Made by a program: the position numbers and the translations under genes. Of a stretch of 64,000 nucleotides of DNA, positions 27,835 through 37,529 are shown piece after piece. Each line of letters begins with the position of its first letter. Position 1 is the first letter of the stretch. Under the pieces are notes generated by a model. The model saw only the letters and a program-made list of their open reading frames with translations, was not told the origin of the DNA and searched no databases. The DNA is from Breviolum minutum Mf 1.05b.01 (taxonomy: Eukaryota > Sar > Dinophyceae > Suessiales > Symbiodiniaceae). The stretch spans positions 75,956 through 139,955 of the forward strand of contig DF239830.1 in the NCBI GenBank assembly GCA_000507305.1, written 5' to 3'.

Positions 27835-28030
27835 CCCCCGCCATCTGACAGATCTGCTGCCTCTTGAAATTTCATGGCAATCCCTGCAAAACACGCCAAG
27901 TCTTGGAGTTCTGCTCGGCGTATCTCAGCTTCTAATGGTGTAAAGCGCACCTCGGGAGTTTCGTGGGAATTTCTCCAACGTTTGGTGGATGGGGCTGCAG
28001 CAACCAAAACCGTGGCGTTTTTGCGTTGAT
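27835..28030 (-). CDS. Coding exon, unrecognised
   Basis: The minus frame reads QRKNATVLVAAAPSTKRWRN, SHETPEVRFTPLEAEIRR and AELQDLACFAGIAMKFQE, then an acidic end. A strong coding look; no family recognised. Confidence 0.5.
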
Positions 28031-28519
28031 ATATAGGGGATGAAAAAAAACTACCCATATGTAGTCATAGTTGTATGATGTTCTGTGAAGATTGCAGCAA
28101 GCCACAAGCTACCTATAGCTGATGAATAATTGGTCCTTTCCGCTTCTTTTGGGCGAATTATCATAGAGTCGTTCTTTTTTGGGTTTGGGTGATGTCGCTA
28201 AATACCAGAAGCAATCTTGTTGGTTTGAAGTTCTTACATGATTTGGAATAACATGCGATGGCATGTGCATAAAGTCATAAAGCCATCTCGTTCCTACAAA
28301 TGTTTACTAGCGTCAAAAGCAAACACCTAATCTTAAGAGTATATGATTTTATTGGCGGACCATCTCGTTTTGACATACGTTGGGACCTGTCATAGAAAAA
28401 CTTTGCAGTGGTTTTACCAATGAAAGGCTGTATCACACGTATCTAAAGGTAACGAATCTTCTGCTTAATTGGTAGTCTCCTCATATCTTCATGTCATTTC
28501 ATATCTCTTTTTGAGGATT

Positions 28520-28790
28520 CAATTGTGGCCCATAAAAATACATGATCGCTGACATCCCTGGCCTTTTTGGCTTCCCCCAGTACCACCGCTTTGTCATAAG
28601 TACTGAAAATATCAGAAAATCAGATCGCATCCTTGCTTTTTTTAGACCTGTTAGGGCCCCAAGAGATTATAACCTTAAAGTCTTCCAATCGCTATATAGC
28701 TGAGACAAACTTTTCCTTCTTCAGTGGAGTCAAACCAAGGGACAATCTGTTTGATCTCTGGGAACTCTACTGCACCATCCTGGCAGCACG
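28520..28790 (-). CDS. Two candidate exons
   Basis: Near 28680-28790 the minus frame reads QDGAVEFPEIKQIVPWFD, then STEEGKVCLSYIAIGRL. Near 28520-28595 it reads AVVLGEAKKARDVSDHVFLW. Both are coding-like and unnamed. Confidence 0.4.
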
Positions 28791-29350
28791 TCTTTGACTT
28801 TCGAACTAAATTCCTTTGATCAGCAGAATGCAATTAGGACTGAGTCAGGCCCTTCCAAAAGTGGCATTGGCATGATGGAACATGTATATATTGAAATAGA
28901 TGTGACATCACACGGTATCATAGTAGCACATAGATTCTAAAACTCTACATTCAGATCATTTCCTATTGCACCATAAGAGACCATTTGGAAAAAAACAACA
29001 TTTCATTACAGGGGCACTTTGGATGTTTTTTGTTTCCCTAACCTTCTACGAAAAAAGGCCTTTCGGCCTCCAGGAAGGTCATTTGTCGAAATGCAGGTTG
29101 CCACACACCATCGAAGGCCTTAGTTCAAGCTGAACGGGGGGGGCAATTTTGAGGTGGAAAAGTCAGGAAAAGTCGACATGAAGGTTCTTTTCCTTACTAA
29201 GCCCTACCTTTTGTTGATCTTTGGAATTGGAAGGGAAACCACAAGTAACAAGATGCTGAGAAAGTAATGATCATGACTTGAGTGCTAGATGCACCAGCTA
29301 AACCATGTACAGCAACTTGATAGCCTAAATGTGTCCATGTGAACTCACCT
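28791..29350. other. Intron or spacer
   Basis: No convincing exon. A short palindromic AAAAGGCCTTTCGGCCT lies at about 29054. Confidence 0.35.
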
Positions 29351-29353
29351 GAA

Positions 29354-29600
29354 TCAACGACAGGACACGCATTGGAGCTGTCCGCCAAGGGCTTTCACTT
29401 GAACTTGACGACCATCATGGAGTTTGATAGAGATGCGGTTCCTCAAAACCAATGACCAGTCAACCAACATCCAACCAGTTCCATGCATCATCCGTTGGGT
29501 ACCTTTAATACCTTGGACCTGGAAAGCCTTCATTTCTTGGCTTCTGCAGCTAGTGTCAGCTGGGCGGCATCGCTGGATGTCATGGAAATCCCACCACAAA
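29354..29600 (-). CDS. Candidate exon(s), unrecognised
   Basis: The minus frame includes GTGWMLVDWSLVLRNRISIK, then LHDGRQVQVKALGGQL. Another frame at its right end (ISMTSSDAAQLTLAAEAKK) is also coding-like. Confidence 0.35.
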
Positions 29601-29734
29601 ATCCAGCGAATGGATCACACCTTATGGGATGAACAGGCAAACTGGAATGCACAATGGGGTAAGTTATAAGATTTTAAAGAATGGTATTATTGAAAGGTCC
29701 AGCCATGAAAGACGCTACCTATGCCTTTCTGACC

Positions 29735-30000
29735 CCTGGGATTGATACCACCCCATAGCATTTGCAACGCCGCTTGGCCATGTTGGCTCGGAGAGTGTCA
29801 GATTCGCAGAGCTGGGGAGCAACGTGCTTGTCTGCCGAAGATTTTAAAAGAAACAAAGAGATTGATGATCCCAAACGACCTTGGGGCAGGAAGTGTTGAG
29901 ATTCTTGCTTGGTTGCCTTGTCTTTATGTGCCTGATGATCGCTTTGCAACTGCTCAGGAGCCACAAGCATCAGTCGGGTTCTCAATCGTCAAGAAGGGTT
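29735..30000 (-). CDS. Coding exon, unrecognised
   Basis: The minus frame reads LRTRLMLVAPEQLQSDHQAH, KDKATKQESQHFLPQGRLG and LRANMAKRRCKCYGVVSIPG. A long, well-mixed frame. It should belong to the gene that starts at 30946. Confidence 0.5.
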
Positions 30001-30179
30001 GTAAAGCCAAACACCTAGCAAACTCTGGAATACCTGTTCCGTATTTATACCAAAGGCAATGAAAATCCGCCTGTTTACATTTGATTGAGGAGTTGAGTCG
30101 CCGATCTTTGACACATCCTCAAAACATCTGAACATGTTCAACCATTTACCATGGTAGCCATGAATCATTGAGTCATAAC

Positions 30180-30225
30180 ACAACAACCACAACCACAACA
30201 ACAACAACAACAACCACAACCAAGA
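30180..30225. repeat. CAA/CCA short repeat
   Basis: An interrupted CAA and CCA tract, again with the CAA strand on the plus side. Confidence 0.8.
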
Positions 30226-30289
30226 ACCAAGAACATGTCCAAAACAGAACAACTCACAAAAAAGAGAAAACCTTTCAACAACTGAACAT

Positions 30290-30500
30290 CCCATCATTCG
30301 GTGCACCTTGATTCGGCCCCACATGACCTCGACTCCCATCCACCAGGGGACCCGCAGCTTGCCCCGTTGATCATGGATCCCTATGGGTCCCTGAGCTTCC
30401 AACCCCATGGAGTTGGCGTGGAACAACTCATGGCGGCCAGATGGAAAAACCGGCGGCTGATGGAATTTGATAGAAAACAACTTTTCAGGATTCATCCACT
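30290..30500 (-). CDS. Candidate exon, unrecognised
   Basis: The minus frame reads IKFHQPPVFPSGRHELFHA, NSMGLEAQGPIGIHDQRGK and LRVPWWMGVEVMWGRIKV. Coding-like; second or third exon of the gene starting at 30946. Confidence 0.4.
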
Positions 30501-30681
30501 TGTTTTTTCCCCCAAACCCAAGATATGAATCATATATACGATATATAATCATATGGCATGCATGCCATCTGTATAATAAGATATGATTGTACATGAAAAT
30601 GGGAGCATGAAAATGTGCCTGTAGAGATGCATTTACGAAGGTACAAACTAGTTATATACATGTCTGTAAAGTAATATGCAC

Positions 30682-30946
30682 CTTTGTAGGGATAGTGCAT
30701 GAGCACATGTTCTTGCATGAGTGAGGTCAGCAATGGAATTCCAAAGGAAATGGATTGGCATAGCCTGAAGGTTTCAAACTTGTACACAACTCTGTGGATT
30801 TTCTGTTTAATGTCTCGGCTCGCAGCTTTTGCTTCTTGGGGCAGCTGCATACTGAGAGTTAAACATAAGGTTCCAGGATCCCTCCCTAACAAAAAGGTTC
30901 CAAAGGAAATTGAGCCAAACATGACTCGAAAGAGAAACACATCCAT
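30682..30946 (-). CDS. Probable first exon, protein with N-terminal hydrophobic segment
   Basis: The frame opens with MDVFLFRVMFGSISFGTFLL, which looks like a signal peptide or anchor, and goes on with AKAASRDIKQKIHRVVYKF and LTSLMQEHVLMHYPYKG, ending at a CAAAG|GTGCAT donor. The preceding gene on this strand stops at 31117, so this ATG lies about 170 bases downstream of it. Product unknown; exons further left probably belong to it. Confidence 0.5.
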
Positions 30947-31116
30947 GCCACTCGAGCACTAGCAACATGGGCAAAGCTCAAATCGATGGGCTGTTTCCCC
31001 AAAATCCTCAATCCTCCCCGTTTTTTTTCCGTTGCTTCTGGTGAACGCTCCTCCATCCACAAAGGCTAGCGTCAACAACACTGAGAAACTCATTGGCTTT
31101 CAACAGCAACCTGCTT

Positions 31117-31185
31117 TCAACTCATCTTGGCCCGAGCTTTGCGGGCTTCTTGTGCTTCTTTACGGGCTTTCTTTAGCTTGAAGTC
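31117..31185 (-). CDS. Last exon of an unnamed gene (basic helical C-terminus)
   Basis: After an ATCGGCAG|GAC acceptor the frame reads DFKLKKARKEAQEARKARAK, then MS and stop (TGA at 31119-31117). It has 23 codons in phase 0. The Lys/Arg/Ala-rich helix suits the charged exons further upstream at 34.7-36.1 kb, so these may be one gene. Confidence 0.55.
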   Translation of the reverse strand, partial: DFKLKKARKEAQEARKARAKMS

Positions 31186-31551
31186 CTGCCGATTCGGAAA
31201 ACTTCATGGGAAGCCAGCAGCACAAAGCACAGAAAACGCATGAGCAATCTCGAACCTGTTCATCAAGCACTGGCTTGGCGCATTTGTGATAGGCTAAGCA
31301 GGCCAGGGTTAGACCTGGCTAAAAGTAAAGCGCCTCCACTCCCAAAGCCACCCTTTCTTATTCATCGATGTTTTTGAAACAAAGATATGTATGTGTGTGT
31401 GATAAAGGAGTGTGTACGCATCTTTATGTAATTTTGGTACACAGGTACATTTAGATATGCACAGTACATATGTAGCTAATCGAAACGCACAAGCTATGTC
31501 AGCCTGGCATTACTGAACATGGCCAACAGCATCAGCTACGGACGGCGCCGT

Positions 31552-31556
31552 CATCG

Positions 31557-31619
<63 letters not shown>

Positions 31620-31629
31620 GCGGCAGCAG
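31552..31629. repeat. (CAT)n-(CAG)n compound microsatellite
   Basis: About 15 CAT copies followed by about 10 CAG copies. The plus-strand poly-His/poly-Gln frame is a repeat artefact. Confidence 0.95.
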
Positions 31630-31658
31630 GGAGGACATCAACACACGGCGCCACCATT

Positions 31659-31850
31659 TCAACCACTGATCGCTGCCAAGAGTGTCAGGCACCCAAAAGT
31701 GCTGCCAACGCTAACGCTGTAGTATTCAGCTCTGTCACATGCAACCTCAAGCAACTTTTGACAAAGATCCAGCTGTCCATGTTGACATGGTAAAACCCCA
31801 AGGCACTTTACTCCCGCAAAGTGCCCATTCTGTTCACTCAAAATGATATT
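31659..31850 (-). CDS. Candidate exon, unrecognised
   Basis: The minus frame reads SEQNGHFAGVKCLGVLPCQH, GQLDLCQKLLEVACDRAEYY and SVGSTFGCLTLLAAISG. Coding-like; not assigned. Confidence 0.4.
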   Translation of the reverse strand, partial: NIILSEQNGHFAGVKCLGVLPCQHGQLDLCQKLLEVACDRAEYYSVSVGSTFGCLTLLAAISG

Positions 31851-32849
31851 CCTTTTTATTTTGATTTCTGTCATCGGTTCTTATGCAACTGGAGTCCATC
31901 GGCTTGACCTTGTGCTTCAGATCCCTTCATCTGAGTTGATCTCGGTCCGTTCACGACTTAGGCTCCAACGGTTTGTCGGAGAAGATCCCCGGCATGGCCA
32001 AGACTTTTTTCGACAAAGTGGCTAACTAATATGTTGGAAGCGCGCCCAAAATGGAAAAGGTACGGAAACATGATATTTTTCATAATATGATATGATAATT
32101 ATGATAGCGTAACCACTTGGATAATATGTTTTTCCACTTAGGTTTTCTTTTTCCTTCCCAACCGGTTTAACAAATGAATAATCATCCAATTACACCAGGA
32201 TCTTTTTGTGAGGCTTTTGGCTGCCTTGGAGTCTGCCAGCCCAAGTTGAGGCATGAGGCATCTATACCATCTGGAAAGAATCGATGGCGCAACTCCCATT
32301 AGTCTTGGTTTTTGTATGCTCCCTTACAAATCGCCATCTTTTGGGAGTTGCGCCTATCTACTTTCAACATGGTGTAAGACAAACAACAGCGCATCAACCA
32401 CTTAGCCATCCTTTTTTTCGGCCTTTTGCATGCCCATCCAGCCACGGTGGTATCACCGCTGGCGCATCATATGCAGAATGCCGGATCTTCAAAGTTTTTT
32501 TTCAATAAGTCGTGGAAAGGTCGACATAAGAGGTAGCCACCAATTTCACAATATGTCAAACTTTGTGATCAAATTGTAGGGATACTTCAGGCCTTCAGGC
32601 CGTCATGCCATGAGACTTCAGGAACCTCACCGTTAGTTACCTTGGCATCCGCAGCTTGCATCCGCGGAGGCTACTCACATTCCTCAGGCCTGGAAAGCCA
32701 AAAATCGATTCACAAAATCAACAGTTCCAAATTTGGTGCGTCTCCAGGGTTGGGTTGGTTGCCTGTACACTCTGCGTATATGATTAGTATATATACTTAT
32801 AATATCTATATAACACTATTGATGTGCAATTCTATAGGCATCCCAAATT

Positions 32850-33110
32850 TCAGCATGAAAAACTTGCGGCTCTGGACACCCATTTTTCTAAGCTCACCAC
32901 ATTTGCCTCATTGTCAGAGTAGGAGTAGTCCGAATAGTCAGACCCTGAGTGGCAAAACTTTGCCCTCTTGAAGGGAATCCCATCACCAGAAATAGCCAGC
33001 TCTAAAGGAAGGTGATCACATGTTCCCACCATGATATCACCATTGTTCCGGAAATCCTTCTTATTCACCCAGCTATTTCTGGTGGATCTAGCTTGGAAAT
33101 GGGGTAGGAT
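32850..33110 (-). CDS. Candidate exon, unrecognised
   Basis: The minus frame reads NNGDIMVGTCDHLPLELAIS, GDGIPFKRAKFCHSGSDYS and DYSYSDNEANVVSLEKW. It borders a purine-rich block whose open frames are less trustworthy. Confidence 0.4.
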   Translation of the reverse strand: MLPHFQARSTRNSWVNKKDFRNNGDIMVGTCDHLPLELAISGDGIPFKRAKFCHSGSDYSDYSYSDNEANVVSLEKWVSRAASFSC

Positions 33111-33229
33111 TGCTATGAAGCTGCTAAGGTCAAGGCCCTTCTGTTTGGCCTCAAACGACAATGGCAAAGTGAGAAGCTGGTGGATGAACCAATGGTCGAC
33201 CCTGCTGCGCCGTGGTGAAGCAGGAGAGT

Positions 33230-34440
33230 GAGTAGCCAGGAGAGTGGAGAGGGTATAGTGGTGGGGAAAGGGGGGAAGTGTGGGAGTCGGAAAGGGTAAA
33301 AAGGGGGGAATGTGACTAGCCGGGATAAAAAATGAAGGTGGAATAGATCGAATAGATGGAGAGGGAGGCAAAGGGAGAGTGGACCAAAATGGCCGACTGT
33401 CCCCTGGAAGCAGGAAGGTAAAGAGGGAAGGTAGCAGCCGGATGAGCCGAAATGACTCACCAGGCCACAGGAGGGGTTGAAAGGGGAGAATGAACAATGG
33501 TTATGGGTACAAGTACCCATGGAAACGGGCCGGATGCGAAGGGGGAGGTCGGGAAGATCAAATTTTAAATGGTATACAAGAGGGGAGGACAGATAAGTGG
33601 AAGGGAAAACATGAGAGGGGAGAAGGAGTATGAGGATTTGGGGGATTGGGAACATCCCCAACGGGCGCATTAGCCCATAAACCCTGCTGTCATACAATGG
33701 CGAGATGCCATTGCGTTGGCCCCAAGGATGGAGGGTAGGGGTGGTGCAAAAGCAATTAAAAACGAGAAAGACAAATGGAGCAGGAATGAGCCAGACAGGA
33801 TGCCCCATTCCTGTGAGATGGGAGAGGGAAGGAGGAAGCCAGGCGAGGAGAAAGTTCTAGCAAAATCTACAAGTAACGGAAGGAGCTTTCCAGATAGCGA
33901 GCCGGACAGTATGCCCAGGCTGGCTACAGGCATAGGAGAGAAAAAGGTAGATAAGGAGCGGACCAACAATCGACGCAAATCGAAGGGAGTTAAGGTTGAC
34001 GAGGGGCGCACACCAGAATGTAGAATTATTGAGCAACGGTCAGGCAGAAGGAAAGAAAGGGTATCATCGGGAATGAAGGGTATAGTGGAAAAAGGAGCCC
34101 ATAGGGTGAAAGAGTAGGCCGGTATGACCGTACTGATTCACCCCGGGTCCTAGGGGGGGTAATCGAAAGACAAGTCTAACGGAGAATAAGGAAATCGATG
34201 CCAACAAAAATGGAGGGGGGAGAAGAGGTGGACAACCGGCGGGGAGGAGAACGGTGTAGCCCGAGAGCACAGACCCTGTTTGAGTGAGGCGAAAAATAAA
34301 GAGAAAGTATCTTGCAGTTGGAAGGGAGCAGGAGTGCACCGAAACTTACCGTCCGCCGTTCAGTTATCAACGCCATGGCGCAAGAGGTAGGGTGTTGATG
34401 GAGAACAAAGATCCCTAACAGGGATATGCATCGCGCAGCT
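33230..34440. other. Purine-rich, strand-skewed block
   Basis: About 1.2 kb in which the plus strand is dominated by G and A, unlike the flanks. The skew removes stop codons, giving long overlapping frames: minus frames of 231 and 215 codons and a Lys/Arg/Glu-rich plus frame (33716-34117). I cannot say whether any is translated. It could be an inserted repeat. Confidence 0.5.
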
Positions 34441-34519
34441 TGTCATTCAAAGAAGCCAAACGGCGCGTCTGGCCTAGGAGCCCAGCAATTTTCAGCAAGA
34501 GGTGTATATACCTTGTACA

Positions 34520-34665
34520 TGTTTTAAACTCTATGTAAATATGTGTATATATATATATTTATACGCATAAATATATATATATATATATTTACATAATATG
34601 TATTAATGTGTATGTATACAGTGTGTAGGATCTATATATATATATAATCTTGANTATATAATCTT
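34520..34665. repeat. TA-rich tract with one ambiguous base
   Basis: Runs of TA and ATAT with a single N at 34654. Confidence 0.85.
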
Positions 34666-34704
34666 GAAAAAAACATCAAGAATGGATAATGTGATGATCC
34701 GATT

Positions 34705-34766
34705 GATCCCTTGGCCTTGTCCTTATCATCGGCATCTTCTTTGTCATCTGCTTCATCATCCTTAGC
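34705..34766 (-). CDS. Acidic exon of an unnamed gene
   Basis: After TTCGCGAG|GCTAAG the frame reads AKDDEADDKEDADDKDKAK. Highly charged Asp/Lys/Glu sequence, as in the neighbouring exons. Confidence 0.45.
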
Positions 34767-34981
34767 CTCGCGAAGTTCATGAGCCCAGAACTTCTCTGGC
34801 CCAGTCTTGACAGGTCATCCCATCCAAATTCAGCAGTAGCCCAGTATGGTGTTACAAGACTTGAATCATGTTCGCATGATATCACATATGAATACATATG
34901 AATCATATTATTTTTGCCTTTGTTATGTTGCGTCATGGTAACCAACTATTGAGTCAATGCGGTTTGTCAGGTTGCAGCCGC

Positions 34982-35048
34982 CTCACTGTTCTCAACCTCT
35001 GCACAGTGTTGCTTCGCACTTTGTAGCTTGGCATCAGCAGCCGTAAGC
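34982..35048 (-). CDS. Coiled-coil-like small exon
   Basis: A GACAG|GCTTACG acceptor opens a frame reading LTAADAKLQSAKQHCAEVEN, then SE, closing at a GTGAG|GCGGCT border (GC-type donor). 67 nt; a helical residue pattern. Confidence 0.5.
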
Positions 35049-35401
35049 CTGTCAGCCATGGTCAGCCTATTGCAAGCCACATCTGAAATTTAGGAACTAA
35101 AACAACGCAACGTGATTCGAAATAATTACAGAGAAGATATGATAATTGATACATGTATGTAAACCGGTGCAAACCTGTACATAAGAAGCAATAGCTGCAT
35201 CACGATTGTAACATCACATCATATTGTGCGGATTGAGTTTTGGACGTGCAGGATGCGTGGGATTTGACACAAACGGAAAGGATTGAGTTGTTTTGCTTCC
35301 CAACATGGAAATAAATACATACACACCATAGACAATATGCATAATATGCATACATACATAGAAACACATTAATCCTTTTTCTCGCCCTAGGCATATATCA
35401 C

Positions 35402-35664
35402 CAGGACCCCTTGGAAGAAACGCACCCTTTGTCAGCTTCACGGTTTGCGAAACACTGGCCCCACAGGCCAAAGGAAAGTCTCACGGCACCCAAAAGGCCA
35501 CGAATCAAGGCAAGCTGTGATGTGCATGGTGTGCCGCCACTCAACGGCCAGTTCCATGAATTAGAATGGTGGGACATGCAGTCAAAAAGGGGTGTCTTTA
35601 GAAAATCCTTTCCAGATTCATCCTGTGTTTCTGTTGATAATTTTTGATGGATATCTTTTGGCAC
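35402..35664 (-). CDS. Coding exon, unrecognised
   Basis: The minus frame reads PKDIHQKLSTETQDESGKDF, then PLSGGTPCTSQLALIRGLLG and AVRLSFGLWGQCFANREADK. Long and well mixed. No family recognised. Confidence 0.5.
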
Positions 35665-35769
35665 CTGGTATGATTAGGATCGATCTTGTAAGAAGAGGAG
35701 TTGGGATTTTTGAAACTGTTCACCCCAACTTTGACAAATCATGAGAGGTCTATACAGCAGTCACGACTT

Positions 35770-35890
35770 GACTGTCTTGCCGACAGTCCTGAAGAAACAA
35801 CCTGCAGCTGTTCCGACTGTTCTGACTGTTCCGTTTCCAACCAGAAAAACGTGGGTTTTCACGGGGATCCCATCCCGCGCTGTCAGGGAG
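35770..35890 (-). CDS. Candidate exon, unrecognised
   Basis: The minus frame reads DGIPVKTHVFLVGNGTVRTV, then GTAAGCFFRTVGKTVKS. Other frames are open too, but this one is the most protein-like. Confidence 0.4.
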
Positions 35891-36004
35891 CATTCTCAGA
35901 ATCCCAAGAAAAGCTTCCCCAAACACGCCAGACGTCCCCACGCTGGAAATTGAAGCAAAGTGTCTTGGAAGGTCCAAGATTCAACATGATTCAACCATCT
36001 TCAG

Positions 36005-36076
36005 CTATGCATTATATGCAGTGACGGGCTCATCGCTGCTCTCCTCCTTGCTCTTGTCAGCATGCTTCGATGCCAC
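36005..36076 (-). CDS. Charged small exon
   Basis: A CACCAAG|GTGGCATCG acceptor opens VASKHADKSKEESSDEPV. Fits the acidic/basic exons around it. Confidence 0.45.
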   Translation of the reverse strand: MASKHADKSKEESSDEPVTAYNA

Positions 36077-36479
36077 CTTGGTGCAAATAAGCACGATAAT
36101 ATGAACTACCGAATGCTGCATCATTGATAGAGATTCTTAGCCAGCTCTATCTTAACTTTTTTTGGGTGTAGATGTACATAAATCGAAGAAATTGAAATGT
36201 GATAAAAGTGTGGAGTTGTTTTTCGTTGGCGGATGTTTCTGCATCTGTTTTTGCTTCAAGAGATCAGAGTATAAGACCCACAGTTGAAACAAATGAAACC
36301 ATGTTATTTAAAACTCCTCGTTTCTTTGGGGATGATCCCTGAAAAACATATACGCACACAAAGATTGATATGTCCCACAAAAGAGGGCTCAGTCCACATC
36401 CAAGACTTTTCAAACAAAGGGGTCTGATAATTTCATCAATCCCTTGGATACAGTATTTAAAACTCCTTTCCAAGACTGA

Positions 36480-36570
36480 CCAAAGGGACCAGTCCTTTTG
36501 AGATGCAGTTGTCCTTGTTGATGAGCGACCTCAAGCACTCTGGTGCTTTCTGGCCCCGCTTTCAGAGTGC
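36480..36570 (-). CDS. Candidate exon, unrecognised
   Basis: The minus frame reads LKAGPESTRVLEVAHQQGQ, then LHLKRTGPFGQSWK, ending at AAAG|GAGTTT, a possible GA-type donor. Confidence 0.4.
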
Positions 36571-36714
36571 AGCGTTTGGGTTTGGGGATGAAAAAATACC
36601 ATGTATTGTAAAATGTATAACATATTATATGTGTCATGTGTAGTACACAATTGTTACAGATATTTGAAATAACTATCTAAATATGTGAACCAAGTCTAAT
36701 GTGTCTGTTGAGTA

Positions 36715-36736
36715 GAGAGAGAGAGAGAGAGAGAGA
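36715..36736. repeat. (GA)n microsatellite
   Basis: About 11 GA copies, 60 bases before a plus-strand open frame. Confidence 0.9.
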
Positions 36737-36799
36737 GCTCTCGAGCTGTGTATGTTTCGTTTTACGCCTGTGTCAAACAAATCGGATTACATGTAAACT

Positions 36800-37003
36800 A
36801 TGGTCAAAATGGACTCAGAAACAAAAGTCTACTTTCGCCAGCAAATCCACCCTGGCCCTGAGATTGCCGAGGAGCAAGATCACGTAGCCAATGACCTCAG
36901 CTCTTTCATTGTCAAAAAGATGGAAATCTACACACAAACCAACTCTAACATTGAAAGTGGCGCCATGAGCATGCTGGCTATTATTCTTTCCTCAAAAAAA
37001 TAG
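36800..37003 (+). CDS. Plus-strand open frame with coding-like codons
   Basis: A 67-codon frame: MVKMDSETKVYFRQQIHPGP, EIAEEQDHVANDLSSFIVKK, MEIYTQTNSNIESGAM and a TAG stop. Many codons end in C, as in real exons here, and the minus strand is full of stops. If real it would be the only plus-strand host gene in the window; it could also be a retrocopy fragment. Not recognised. Confidence 0.35.
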   Translation: MVKMDSETKVYFRQQIHPGPEIAEEQDHVANDLSSFIVKKMEIYTQTNSNIESGAMSMLAIILSSKK

Positions 37004-37529
37004 CTAGACATGCAAAATTGAACTAGCCTCCTGGGCTTTGAAAGACAATGGGAAACTCAAAATTCATCGGGTAGAGATCTAGCAGTTCAACTTACACCAC
37101 GGTGTGGTTTTGAGGCCACAACCGATGCCGTTCCAAGGCCACTTAAACTTGCAGCCACCTCAAGAAAGTGATGGGACCTCTTGGTTCATATATGTTCATA
37201 TGATGACAGCTGGCCCTCATAATTTGTATGAAAATGATTGAACATGAACATACCAAGTGTACTGTAGTGGTTAGACAGCGGCCAAAAACATCAGGATGGG
37301 GTATCCAAATCCAAGTGTGAAATTTTCGGAAAAGTGAAGCTTGGGAGAAAAAACTGTGTAGCCGTGATGCTGCAATAGGCACCACGCTATATCCACCACG
37401 CACCAGCAACATAACACCAACCCAGCAATTCCTCAGATGCCCATAATGTGGAAGTGTCTACTGACTCTTGACACCTGAGTGTAGGTCCCTCGACCCCCGA
37501 GGTCCCCAACACCCCCAAACCACCATTAA

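Noticed and set aside
31510-31722. His/Gln-rich plus-strand protein
   Set aside because: A CAT/CAG microsatellite; no splice or domain context.
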